A DNA stretch of 64,000 nucleotides from the NCBI RefSeq assembly GCF_033100135.1, contig NZ_CP136920.1, forward strand, positions 5,203,001 to 5,267,000, written 5' to 3'. Below the pieces are notes generated by a model. The model worked only from the letters and a program-made list of their open reading frames with translations. It searched no databases and was not told where the DNA came from. The position numbers and the translations under genes were made by a program. Shown piece after piece: positions 18,409 to 26,685 of the stretch (the stretch's first letter is position 1; each line of letters starts with the position of its first letter). The stretch comes from Rubellicoccus peritrichatus. GTDB taxonomy: Bacteria; Verrucomicrobiota; Verrucomicrobiia; Opitutales; Cerasicoccaceae.

Positions 18409-20208
18409 ATGTCCGGACTCGCTGATTTACTCTCAAATACCTGGGGCTTGATCCTCGTGGTCGTCTTTTTTTGCGGGGCGATCTTTTTCCATGAGTTGGG
18501 ACACTTCCTCGCGGCAAAATGGCGAGGCCTTAAAATAGAGCGTTTTTCCATTGGTTTCGGCCCAAGGTTGTTTGGCTGGAAAGGCAAAGATGGAGTCGAC
18601 TATCGCGTTTCACTGCTTCCACTTGGTGGTTATGTCGCGCTCCCGCAGCTTGCAGATATGCGCTTGATTGAGGGTGAATCCGAAACACCTTCAGACAAAC
18701 TACCACCAATCGGCTACTGGGACAAGATGATCGTGGCTGTGGCTGGTCCGGCGTTTAACGTCATTCTCGCCACATTTCTTGCGATCATTGTCTGGATTGT
18801 TGGTTTTCCCAGCTCAGTCCAGATGCAGTCCCGTACCATTGGCTATGTTTTTCCAACCTTGACAATTGATGAAGATGTCACCGTGTTGGGGCCAGCAGCA
18901 CAGGCCGGGCTCAAAGCAGGTGATGAAATTCTGGAAATTGACGGTAAAGAAGTCGATAACTGGTCGGATATCACCAAATACATTGTTACCGGCAGTGGCC
19001 GGGACAGCCTCGATAATCCCGAAGTAATTCTTAAAATACGTCGTGGCGATGAGATCATGGATGTGAATGTCAGTCCTGAGCTCAACGAAATCAACGCACG
19101 CTCTGGTAAGCAGATACGGGCAATTGGCATCTATCCAGGCTCTCCGCTTCCACTTGGTTGGATCAATCCAAATTCTCCGGCAGAGAAAGCAGGCCTTAAA
19201 GTTGGCGATATTGTAGAAACAGCCAATGGCAAACGCGTTTACTCGACTCCGGATTTAAACGACATTATCGAACCAATGGGCGGCAAAGAGGTCGTCCTTG
19301 GAATTGTCCGAGATGGCAAGACCATGGACATTACCGTAGTTCCGGAAGTCGTCCCAGTAACAAAAGCATTGTTGCAATTAACCGAAAGCAACAGTGAATC
19401 GCCTGCTGTATGGGAATTTTTGCCAAAGTATCTGGATGAGAACGCAGAAGAAACCTCACTCACCGCCAAGGCGAATATTGTTGTTTTTGATGCTCCAATT
19501 TCAGGTAAATATCATGAAATGCTCCCAGTGGGTGCTGTAATCAGTAAAGTAAATGGTCAGCCAGTTGACTCACTTGAAACCCTCCAAGCTGCCTTGGCTG
19601 CTGACCAAGGTGAAACGACAGAAATCGCTTTCACACGTAAAGGTGTAGAAGGCGTTGCATCACTTGATGGAAGTTTCAAAGAGGAGATCATTCCGCCAAC
19701 AACAAGAACCTTAATTGGTTTTTCTGTCGATCCTGGCACCGTCATCACTTACCCAAATCCAGTTTCTCAAGTTCGTGACCAAATCGAAATGACCTTCCTC
19801 TTTATTGGAAGTTTACTGAGTCCCAATTCAGACGTTGGCATCAACCAACTGAGTGGGCCGGTCGGTATTGGACGTGTGCTTCATACATTTTCCCTGCAAG
19901 ACCTGAGATTGGCGATCTGGTTCTCAGTTCTTCTGAACATCAACCTTGCCATTTTGAACCTCATGCCGATCCCCGTTCTTGATGGCGGCCATATGACCAT
20001 TGCCACAATCACTCGGATCATTGGAAAAGCTCCTCCAATCAATGTCGTTGGAGCGATTCAAGGCGCTGTTATGCTCATGCTTTTCGGCCTGATGTTTTAT
20101 GTGATGTTCAATGACTCCATGGACTGGCTGGGAGACCATGAAGCCGAACAAAACTATTTACGTGATAAGGAGTATCAAATTCCGGTCAATTTCAGCGGCA
20201 AGCAGTAG
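18409..20208 (+). CDS. rseP: RseP-type site-2 intramembrane metalloprotease
   Basis: 599-aa inner-membrane zinc protease. HELGH (His28-Glu29, His32) sits in the first helix, and the third zinc ligand is in the LDGGH motif (Asp525). Between them lie three PDZ-like segments: AAQAGLKAGDEILEIDG (about 163-180), SPAEKAGLKVGDIVETANG (about 255-273) and a degenerate one (MLPVGAVISKVNGQPV, near 370). The protein is about 150 residues longer than E. coli RseP, through this enlarged periplasmic part. RseP cleaves anti-sigma factors and signal-peptide remnants. No dxr, bamA or uppS neighbours are seen, unlike the usual context. Confidence 0.93.
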   Translation: MSGLADLLSNTWGLILVVVFFCGAIFFHELGHFLAAKWRGLKIERFSIGFGPRLFGWKGKDGVDYRVSLLPLGGYVALPQLADMRLIEGESETPSDKLPPIGYWDKMIVAVAGPAFNVILATFLAIIVWIVGFPSSVQMQSRTIGYVFPTLTIDEDVTVLGPAAQAGLKAGDEILEIDGKEVDNWSDITKYIVTGSGRDSLDNPEVILKIRRGDEIMDVNVSPELNEINARSGKQIRAIGIYPGSPLPLGWINPNSPAEKAGLKVGDIVETANGKRVYSTPDLNDIIEPMGGKEVVLGIVRDGKTMDITVVPEVVPVTKALLQLTESNSESPAVWEFLPKYLDENAEETSLTAKANIVVFDAPISGKYHEMLPVGAVISKVNGQPVDSLETLQAALAADQGETTEIAFTRKGVEGVASLDGSFKEEIIPPTTRTLIGFSVDPGTVITYPNPVSQVRDQIEMTFLFIGSLLSPNSDVGINQLSGPVGIGRVLHTFSLQDLRLAIWFSVLLNINLAILNLMPIPVLDGGHMTIATITRIIGKAPPINVVGAIQGAVMLMLFGLMFYVMFNDSMDWLGDHEAEQNYLRDKEYQIPVNFSGKQ

Positions 20209-20240
20209 TTCAGTTACATCTACTGACAGTAGAAAAGGTA

Positions 20241-20312
20241 GCGTCCAGCGTCCTCGCTGGACACTTGCACGAGCAGCCCAAATTACACATGTCCGGCGGG
20301 GACGCCGGACGC
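20241..20312. repeat. Inverted pair of REP-like hairpin elements
   Basis: Two 22-bp elements, 20241-20262 and the reverse complement of 20291-20312, agree at 19 positions. Each folds into a perfect 8-bp stem with a 4-nt loop (GTCCAGCG-TCCT-CGCTGGAC and GTCCGGCG-GGGA-CGCCGGAC). They lie between the converging rseP and uxaC genes, like a small BIME. They are GC-rich against the surrounding sequence. They may act as transcript ends for both genes. Confidence 0.75.
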
Positions 20313-20345
20313 ACCCTAATCAATTCAAATTAAATTTGATATAGT

Positions 20346-21758
20346 TTACTTTGCAACTTGCAGACCAAAGAAATTCCGAGCATTGTCGTAACAGATATTT
20401 TTGACCATCGGCGCGTATAGATCCCACTCTTTCGGGATAAGCCCGGCTTCCACATCCTGACCGATCAGGTTGCAAAGGATACGACGGAAGTATTCATGAC
20501 GTGGATAGCTGAGGAAGCTGCGAGAATCAGTAAGCATTCCAACGAAGCGACTGAGTAAGCCAAGGTTTGAAAGTGCGTTCATTTGCATCTCCATCGCTTC
20601 CTTCTGGTCCAGGAACCACCAGCCACTGCCAAACTGAACCTTCCCGGCAACCGAACCATCCTGAAAGTTACCAATCATGGTACCAAAGAGATAGTTGTCC
20701 GACGGGTTCAAATTGTAGATCACTGTTTTAGGCAGGCAATCATCCTGATCCAAGCGATCAAGGTAACGACTCAAAGCCTGCCCCTGAGTATAGTCACCAA
20801 TGCTGTCAAAACCAATATCGGGGCCAGCCTTCTTAAGCAACCGCGTGTTGTTATTGCGCATCGCTCCAAGGTGAAGCTGTTTGGTCCAACCTTTCTCTGC
20901 ATCCAATTGGCCAAAGAAAACCATCATATAACTGGCAAACTTGCGTTGCTCTTCAGGAGTCACGCTGATTCCGCCACGTACTTTGTCATAAATGGTGGAT
21001 GCTTCCTTTTCACTGCAGAAATCAGCATAACAGGATTCCAGGCCGTGATCGGAAAGGCGCCCGCCAATCGAATGAAAGAAATCATGACGCAGTTTCAAAG
21101 CATCACAAAAACCGGAAAATAACTCAGTCCCCTTGTCAGCCCTTTCAGCTAAAAGATCAGCCCATTTGCCAAACGCAATATGGTCATCAATCTTTAAAGC
21201 CTTGTCAGGCCGGAAGGTGGGATAGATGTGCGTCTTTAAGTCAGGATCTGCCGCAATTGCCTGATGGGAAGCCAGGTCATCGGTAGGATCATCCGTCGTG
21301 CAAACGACACGAACATCGAACTGCTTGAGGATACCCTTTGCGGTAAATTCCGGCTCGGCCAGCTTTGCATTGGCAGTGTTCCAGATATCTTTTGCCGTAT
21401 CTTCGCTGACAAGACAGTCGATCCCAAAGTAGCGCACCAGCTCAAGATGACTCCAGTGATACAGTGGATTACGCAAAGTTTGCGGCACTGTTTTACACCA
21501 TGCCAGAAACTTATCATAAGGATCCGCATCACCAGTACAAAGGTCTTCCGAGACGCCATTAGTCCTCATCGCACGCCACTTGTAATGGTCGCCCTCCAAC
21601 CAAATCTCAAAAAGATTGGCAAACCGACGATCCGATGCGACATCCTCAGGGGGTAAGTGACAATGATAATCATAAATCGGCTCATCCTTCGCGACTTCGT
21701 GAAAAAGCCGGACAGCCGTTTTATTTTGCAGGAGAAAGTCGTCGTTGATGAAAGACAT
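20346..21758 (-). CDS. uxaC: Glucuronate isomerase
   Basis: 470-aa cytoplasmic isomerase (EC 5.3.1.12) converting D-glucuronate to D-fructuronate and D-galacturonate to D-tagaturonate. Family landmarks are the N-terminal metal-site region YDYHCHLPPED, LFEIWLEGDHYKWRAMRTNG, LVRYFGID, CTTDDPTDDL, LHLGAMRNNN and FVGMLTDSRSFLSYPRHEYFRR. Length is typical. It is the last gene of the uronate block. About 110 bp separate it from the SDR gene upstream, so it may have its own promoter. Confidence 0.97.
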   Translation of the reverse strand: MSFINDDFLLQNKTAVRLFHEVAKDEPIYDYHCHLPPEDVASDRRFANLFEIWLEGDHYKWRAMRTNGVSEDLCTGDADPYDKFLAWCKTVPQTLRNPLYHWSHLELVRYFGIDCLVSEDTAKDIWNTANAKLAEPEFTAKGILKQFDVRVVCTTDDPTDDLASHQAIAADPDLKTHIYPTFRPDKALKIDDHIAFGKWADLLAERADKGTELFSGFCDALKLRHDFFHSIGGRLSDHGLESCYADFCSEKEASTIYDKVRGGISVTPEEQRKFASYMMVFFGQLDAEKGWTKQLHLGAMRNNNTRLLKKAGPDIGFDSIGDYTQGQALSRYLDRLDQDDCLPKTVIYNLNPSDNYLFGTMIGNFQDGSVAGKVQFGSGWWFLDQKEAMEMQMNALSNLGLLSRFVGMLTDSRSFLSYPRHEYFRRILCNLIGQDVEAGLIPKEWDLYAPMVKNICYDNARNFFGLQVAK

Positions 21759-21869
21759 GATTATACTGTTCTAAAATTCAAGAGTGCTTGTGATCTATGA
21801 TTTCATGAGTTCATCCATCCGAGAGTAAAACAAAGCAACCCTTAAACACTCGAACTCAGGAACATTTCA

Positions 21870-22649
21870 CTAAATTGTCATACAGGCATAACCACCATCG
21901 ACGATCATTTCAGTTCCGGTGATAAATGAACCAGCATCCGATGCGAGGAGTAAAGTTGCTCCAATCAATTCACTGGATTCGCCAAAGCGCTTCATCGGAG
22001 TATGACCCATAATCTGAGCAACACGTTCCTCGGTGAGCACCTTACGGTTTTGTTCGGCCGGGAAAAAACCAGGCACGAGGGTATTCACGCGAATCTTCTG
22101 AGTCGCCCATTCGCGAGCAAGGTTCTTGGAAAGATTATGGACAGCTGCCTTGGTTGCAGAATAAGTAAAAACTCTCGAAAGCGGAATGACGCCCGACATC
22201 GAGCCGACATTGATCATGCTCCCGCCCTGCCCGCGCTCGATCAGATAACGACCAAAAACCTGGGAAGCCGAAAATACCGCCTTGAAGTTGACATTGAGGA
22301 TATTCTCCAGCTCCTCCTCGGTTATCTCAAGAAAAGGTGTCGGGCTATTCACACCGGCACCATTTACAACGATATCAATCTTGCCGGACTTGTTAACCAC
22401 CTTCTCTACCAGCTCTTCAAGGCTGTCACGTGAAGCAACATCACATGCTTCAAAGTAACTCTTGCCATGAAAGCGATGTAACTTCTGAAGACGCGCATTC
22501 GCCTTGTCAGGATTGCGCCCAACGAGAACAACCTCCGCACCAGCACCAGCCAGCCCTTCAGCCATCGCCCCGCAAAGCTCACCAGTGCCACCAATGACAA
22601 CTGCAGTTTTTCCTTCGAGTGAAAAGAGATTTGATAGGTATTCGTTCAT
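21870..22649 (-). CDS. SDR oxidoreductase, mannonate oxidoreductase-like
   Basis: 259-aa classical SDR. The cofactor motif [15 protein letters not shown] is near residue 19, NNAG-like VNGAGVN in the middle, and the catalytic Ser plus YSATKAA (Tyr-x-x-x-Lys) follow. The C-terminus [15 protein letters not shown] is typical. The glycine-motif form and neighbourhood with uxaC and the KDG kinase resemble the B. subtilis YjmF-type D-mannonate oxidoreductase (fructuronate reductase). KduD-like activity is the alternative. ATG at 22649 chosen; the in-frame extension to 22709 runs into the repeat and lacks family similarity. Confidence 0.85.
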   Translation of the reverse strand: MNEYLSNLFSLEGKTAVVIGGTGELCGAMAEGLAGAGAEVVLVGRNPDKANARLQKLHRFHGKSYFEACDVASRDSLEELVEKVVNKSGKIDIVVNGAGVNSPTPFLEITEEELENILNVNFKAVFSASQVFGRYLIERGQGGSMINVGSMSGVIPLSRVFTYSATKAAVHNLSKNLAREWATQKIRVNTLVPGFFPAEQNRKVLTEERVAQIMGHTPMKRFGESSELIGATLLLASDAGSFITGTEMIVDGGYACMTI

Positions 22650-22671
22650 AATAATATTGATAAAATATTCT

Positions 22672-22711
22672 GGGTCACAAAGGACACGAAGCAGGCACAA
22701 AGAACACAAAG
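22672..22711. repeat. Left inverted repeat of the GxxExxY unit
   Basis: About 40-bp arm made of CACAAAG/CACGAAG-type words. It matches the reverse complement of 23111-23149 at 35 of 39 positions. Its inner end is 1 nt from the stop codon (22713-22715) of the GxxExxY gene. The same sequence family recurs at 25517-25556 and 25582-25621. Confidence 0.85.
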
Positions 22712-22712
22712 T

Positions 22713-23099
22713 TCAAAGAACTACCCGTTTGATTCCTTCTTTTAATGTTTTGGCCTTGAAGTTTAAAAGAAGTCCAAGGCCTTTATTCTGAAAACGCAAA
22801 TAAGTTAAAAGCTGTGCAGTATGGACAGGAAGCAATTCGTCTACTGCTTTCAGTTCAACTATCAGACTGTTGCCAATTAATAAATCGATACGATACGCAC
22901 GCTCAATAGTATGCCCTTTATAATTTATTGCGACATCCACCTGGCGCTGATGAGTAATTCCTCTCAAAGTCAGTTCATGAGACAGACATTCCTCGTAAGC
23001 AGTTTCAAGCAGCCCTGCCCCAACCTCACGATGCACTTCAATTGAAGCACCAATAACAGCATTGGCTAATCCTTCAGCATGCTCGACATCATGGATCAT
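22713..23099 (-). CDS. GxxExxY family protein (PDDEXK-like)
   Basis: 128-aa member of the GxxExxY family. The naming motif appears as GLLETAY near residue 29, and the nuclease-like core as RIDLLIGNSLIVELKAVDEL with a D...ExK arrangement; the ending LNFKAKTLKEGIKRVVL is typical. Function is unknown; a PD-(D/E)XK fold is assumed for the family. The gene is bracketed by ~39-bp inverted repeats that start 1 nt past its stop and 11 nt before its start. It splits an otherwise coherent uronate gene block, which suggests insertion as a unit. Confidence 0.9.
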   Translation of the reverse strand: MIHDVEHAEGLANAVIGASIEVHREVGAGLLETAYEECLSHELTLRGITHQRQVDVAINYKGHTIERAYRIDLLIGNSLIVELKAVDELLPVHTAQLLTYLRFQNKGLGLLLNFKAKTLKEGIKRVVL

Positions 23100-23110
23100 A
23101 TTAGGTTAGG

Positions 23111-23149
23111 CTTTGTGATCTTTGTGCCTCCTTTGAGTCCTTTGTGACC
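23111..23149. repeat. Right inverted repeat of the GxxExxY unit
   Basis: 39-bp arm, the reverse complement of the arm at 22672-22711 with four mismatches. A more degenerate copy in the same orientation follows at about 23157-23185 (TGTGCCTCCTCTGTGAGC). These words also appear at 25.5 and 31.6 kb, so they are a dispersed repeat family. Confidence 0.85.
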
Positions 23150-23199
23150 TAAAACGCTGTGCCTCCTCTGTGAGCTCCGTGTCCTAACTGCAAAACCAT

Positions 23200-24297
23200 C
23201 TATCTTACAACACGAGCACCGCCGCCGCCCATGACCTTTTCCACTTCCTTGAGCGAAGCCATGGAAGTATCACCCGGTGTCGTCATGGCAAGTGCACCGT
23301 GAGCAGCACCGTAGTTAACAGCCTTGTCGGGGTCGTTGGAAGCGAGGAAGCCATAGATCAGGCCACTGGCAAAACTGTCACCACCACCAACACGATCCAT
23401 AATCTCAAGCTCTGGATACTCACGTGACTGATGAAAACCACCATCATGCCAAACAATAGCACTCCAGTCATTGACTGTTGCAGTCTTAACCGCGCGCAAT
23501 GTTGTCGCAGTTGCTTTGAAGTTCGGGAAAGTCTTCACCGCCTGCTCAATCATGCTCTTAAAGCTGTCGATCTCGATCTCGGAAATATTCTCGTCAACGC
23601 CTTCTACTTCAAAGCCAAGGCATGCCGTAAAATCCTCTTCGTTGCCAATCATGACATCAACATATTGAGCGATCTCGCGATTCACTTCCTGGCAACGCGC
23701 ATGTCCACCAATCGATTCCCATAATGATGGACGGTAGTTCAAATCATAAGAAACGATCGTGCCGTGCTTCTTTGCAATTTTAACCGCCTCGATAACAACA
23801 TCAGGAGTCGCATCACCCAAGGCAGCAAAGATACCACCAGTGTGGAACCAACGTGCGCCAAGCTTTCCGAAAATATGCTCCCAATCGATATCACCAGGCT
23901 TCAGTTGGCTGGCAGCGGTATTTCCGCGGTCCGGAGTTCCAACCGCGCCACGAATACCAAATCCGCGCTCAGTAAAGTTAAGACCATTGCGCACGGTACG
24001 ACCGATTCCATCGTATGGAGTCCATTTGATGAACTGCGTGTCAACACCACCTTGAAGAATAAAATCCTCAACCAGACGCCCTACCGGGTTATCTGCAAAA
24101 GCTGTCACCACAGCAGTGCGAAGACCAAAGCAACGGCGCAGGCCACGGGTTACGTTATACTCGCCGCCACCTTCCCAGGCAGTGAATTGACGCGCGGTAT
24201 GAACGCGGCCTTCGCCCGGGTCGAGACGTAGCATGATTTCGCCGAGCGAAATACAATCGTAGTGGCAGGATTCAGCGGATTTGATTTCAATAGCCAT
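23200..24297 (-). CDS. kdgK: PfkB-family sugar kinase, probable 2-keto-3-deoxygluconate kinase
   Basis: 365-aa ribokinase-fold kinase. The N-terminal segment ISLGEIMLRLDPGEGRV and GGGEYNVTRGLRRCFG are typical of KDG kinases. The C-terminal PfkB signature DRVGGGDSFASGLIYGFL supplies the catalytic Asp. The context (uxaC, SDR, LacI regulator) supports phosphorylation of 2-keto-3-deoxygluconate to KDPG. Neither mannonate dehydratase nor KDPG aldolase, the steps before and after, is in the window. About 100 bp upstream separate it from the Ldh_2 gene. Confidence 0.88.
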   Translation of the reverse strand: MAIEIKSAESCHYDCISLGEIMLRLDPGEGRVHTARQFTAWEGGGEYNVTRGLRRCFGLRTAVVTAFADNPVGRLVEDFILQGGVDTQFIKWTPYDGIGRTVRNGLNFTERGFGIRGAVGTPDRGNTAASQLKPGDIDWEHIFGKLGARWFHTGGIFAALGDATPDVVIEAVKIAKKHGTIVSYDLNYRPSLWESIGGHARCQEVNREIAQYVDVMIGNEEDFTACLGFEVEGVDENISEIEIDSFKSMIEQAVKTFPNFKATATTLRAVKTATVNDWSAIVWHDGGFHQSREYPELEIMDRVGGGDSFASGLIYGFLASNDPDKAVNYGAAHGALAMTTPGDTSMASLKEVEKVMGGGGARVVR

Positions 24298-24403
24298 AAG
24301 ATTTTTAATTGGTCGGTTTTTCTAATACAATTTTTTAGATATTAAGAACACAAGAGCAGTTCAGTTCGCTCTTAGTTCTCTATGCCTCTGTGGCAAATTC
24401 TCT

Positions 24404-25498
24404 TTATTCAGCAGTCTTAAAGTCAGCTAAGCTCCATTCAGCCTCTCCACATTCCTGGGCGATCTCATTAAAACCATGCACTTCGGCTTCGGAAAAAAGA
24501 AGGCCACCAGCCGCGTCGCTCTTCTTTGCAGCGCGTGCTTCGAATTCACCTGGCAGGATACAACCATCATTTCCGTGACCAATCACATCGTCGATCACTG
24601 CCTTGACATTTTCGGACTGACTACGCCCAAAAGAAAAATCTCCGCCTGACATCGCTTCAGGATGAATCACTTGAAAGTAAAAAGCTGGCGTGTGTTTCTC
24701 TTCCGGCACTTGGTCCCAGCGTGAACGAAGCGTTGGTAAACTGCCGCCGATGTAAGCTCCAACAAGCTCGTTGATCAGTGAAAGACCATACCCCTTGTGT
24801 GCCCCAAAAGTCGTCAAAGCAGCAACTTTTGCCGGATCTGTTGTGACATTACCATCGGAATCAACAGCAGCATTCGGTGGCAATTGGCTTCCCTCGCGGG
24901 CCAGTTGCTGAACACGCCCCATCGCAATCACACTGGTTGCCCAATCAACGACAACCGGAAACCCAACGGCATCCACTGTAGGGAATCCCCATGAATGCGG
25001 ATTCGTTCCAAGAGTTGGGAATTTCCCGCCGAATGGCACAACTTCAGCCAAAGCCGCAGTACAATTCGTGTAAGCGATATAACCGCGGGACGCAGCCTCC
25101 ATCACATAACCACCGCCCCAAAGATAATGGAAGGCATTATCTACAGAAACCTGACCAATCCCATGCTTATCAGCTAAGGCGATACATTCGTCCATCGCCT
25201 CGTAAGCCGTAGCCTGGCCAAGCTTTTTGTTCGCATTCCAAATCTCGGCAGCCGCAAAGCGGTTTTCCTTTTTCTCAATCTCGGCCTTTGGAACACAACC
25301 ACCAGCAGCCGATCCAAAGAGATGATCCAAATGCAAGGCCTTAAGCGCGTTGTGCGTGCGGATACCATGACGCGATGCGTGGGCGGAAAACTTTGCAGCA
25401 GCCGCCGCCTCTGCTTCATCAAATCCACGGGCTAAATATGCTGCAGCAACGAGGGCGTTGTGCTTTTCCGTGGGGACTACGTAGAATGTTTCTGACAT
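24404..25498 (-). CDS. Ldh_2 (malate/L-lactate dehydrogenase type) oxidoreductase
   Basis: 364-aa NAD(P)-dependent oxidoreductase of the malate/lactate/ureidoglycolate dehydrogenase fold. Visible family features are SAHASRHGIRTHN (ligand-binding His/Arg region), FGGKFPTLGTNPHSWGFPT, VDWATSV and FGAHKGYGLSLINELVGA. Relatives in sugar-acid clusters reduce 2,3-diketogulonate or similar 2-keto acids (YiaK/DlgD, YjmC). The precise substrate is not readable. It lies in the same-strand uronate block between the D-2-hydroxyacid dehydrogenase and the kinase. Confidence 0.9.
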   Translation of the reverse strand: MSETFYVVPTEKHNALVAAAYLARGFDEAEAAAAAKFSAHASRHGIRTHNALKALHLDHLFGSAAGGCVPKAEIEKKENRFAAAEIWNANKKLGQATAYEAMDECIALADKHGIGQVSVDNAFHYLWGGGYVMEAASRGYIAYTNCTAALAEVVPFGGKFPTLGTNPHSWGFPTVDAVGFPVVVDWATSVIAMGRVQQLAREGSQLPPNAAVDSDGNVTTDPAKVAALTTFGAHKGYGLSLINELVGAYIGGSLPTLRSRWDQVPEEKHTPAFYFQVIHPEAMSGGDFSFGRSQSENVKAVIDDVIGHGNDGCILPGEFEARAAKKSDAAGGLLFSEAEVHGFNEIAQECGEAEWSLADFKTAE

Positions 25499-25516
25499 AA
25501 TTATATTAAGATTTTT

Positions 25517-25621
25517 GGGTCACAAAGAACACGAAGCAGGCACGAAGATCACAAAGCAAAAAGCAATTCCTTGTAAGCATACTTTGAGTTCTTCGTGCCT
25601 GCTTCGTGTTCTTTGTGGCCC
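25517..25621. repeat. Gene-less inverted-repeat element
   Basis: Arms 25517-25556 and 25582-25621 (40 bp each) are reverse complements with three mismatches, around a 25-bp spacer. They belong to the same repeat family as the arms around the GxxExxY gene. It fills most of the gap between the Ldh_2 and D-2-hydroxyacid dehydrogenase genes and would form a very stable hairpin in RNA. Confidence 0.9.
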
Positions 25622-25629
25622 AATACAAG

Positions 25630-26610
25630 CTAGATAATAGCAGTCGGGATTGGTGCGTCGTTAACCTGCGCAAGAGGCTTCTCACCTTTCAGCATGTTGA
25701 TAAGATTCTGTGTCGCCATTACGGCCTGACGTTCAACTGATTCATAAGTGCGGCTGCCAATGTGAGGCGTCACAATGCAGCGTGGTGCCTTAAGCAAAGG
25801 ATGATCTGCCGGTGGAGGCTCTTCATCGAGCACATCAGTGCCATAGCCACCAACCTTACCGGATTCAAGTGCAGCTGCAATATCAGCGGTATTAACCAGT
25901 TCGCCGCGCGCGCAATTCAGAATAATGACTCCATCCTTCATGTTCGCAATAGAGGCAGTGGAAATCATGTCACGCGTTTCTTCGGTCAAGTTTGTGTGCA
26001 GACTGATCACATCGGATTTCCCGAAGAGTTGGGTTAAACCATCTGCTTTCTCAATACCATACTCTTCAGCAAACTCAGTGGGCCAATAGAGATCATAGCC
26101 AACGATCTTCATCCCGAAAGCCTTGGCACGAATAGCAACTTCCTTGCCGATGCGCCCCAGTCCTACAATACCGATCGTTTTGCCCATGACCTCGTGTCCG
26201 GTCAAACGTTTCCAGTTCCCTTCGTTGACGAAGTTCACCTCGTCAACCAGATGGCGGAAGAGCGCAAGCATAAGGGCGAATGAATGCTCGGCCACTGTGG
26301 TGTGATTCACCCCGGGGCAAAAGCTCAACGGAATGCCCATCTCGGTCGCAGCCGCAACGTCGATCTTGTCCACGCCAATGCCATACTTAGCAAGAATCTT
26401 GAGACGCGGCTGGGCTTTTTCCAGAACCGCACGCGTGATCGCGTCATCTCCACAAAGGAAAGCGTCAAAGTCACCTGCAAGCTCCAACATGCGCTCTTCT
26501 GGAAGCGGCCCACGCTCGCGAACAATCTCGGCACCAGTGCTCTCAAGGAGGGCGTGATGCGGACCGGGTGTATCCTGATAGGATGTGGTGGTAAGAAGAA
26601 TTTTAGCCAT
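25630..26610 (-). CDS. D-isomer-specific 2-hydroxyacid dehydrogenase
   Basis: 326-aa NAD-dependent dehydrogenase of the phosphoglycerate/hydroxypyruvate type. The Rossmann motif GLGRIGKEVA is near residue 150. Catalytic residues are visible as Arg in NCARGELVN, Glu in DVLDEEPP and His in VTPHIGS. It is the first gene after the LacI operator (palindrome 22-43 nt upstream of its ATG), so it probably leads the regulated transcript. In uronate blocks such enzymes may act on a 2-keto acid by-product. Substrate unassigned. Confidence 0.9.
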   Translation of the reverse strand: MAKILLTTTSYQDTPGPHHALLESTGAEIVRERGPLPEERMLELAGDFDAFLCGDDAITRAVLEKAQPRLKILAKYGIGVDKIDVAAATEMGIPLSFCPGVNHTTVAEHSFALMLALFRHLVDEVNFVNEGNWKRLTGHEVMGKTIGIVGLGRIGKEVAIRAKAFGMKIVGYDLYWPTEFAEEYGIEKADGLTQLFGKSDVISLHTNLTEETRDMISTASIANMKDGVIILNCARGELVNTADIAAALESGKVGGYGTDVLDEEPPPADHPLLKAPRCIVTPHIGSRTYESVERQAVMATQNLINMLKGEKPLAQVNDAPIPTAII

Positions 26611-26631
26611 GATTTTGAAGGGGCTTGCAAT

Positions 26632-26653
26632 AAAACCTACACGTGTAGGGTTT
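26632..26653. promoter_or_regulatory. LacI-family operator
   Basis: 22-bp palindrome with 10 of 11 base pairs matching and a perfect 14-bp core CCTACACGTGTAGG (26636-26649), centred on CG as usual for LacI-family sites. It lies between the LacI gene and the D-2-hydroxyacid dehydrogenase gene. I saw no second copy in the window. Confidence 0.75.
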
Positions 26654-26685
26654 CGTCAAGCGTTTTCGAAAAAACCGATTAATTA

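Noticed and set aside
22672-25621. Recurrent ~40-bp repeats that could suggest a CRISPR array
   Set aside because: Copies are inverted pairs at scattered sites with variable gaps and no regular unique spacers or cas genes; they are dispersed intergenic repeats.
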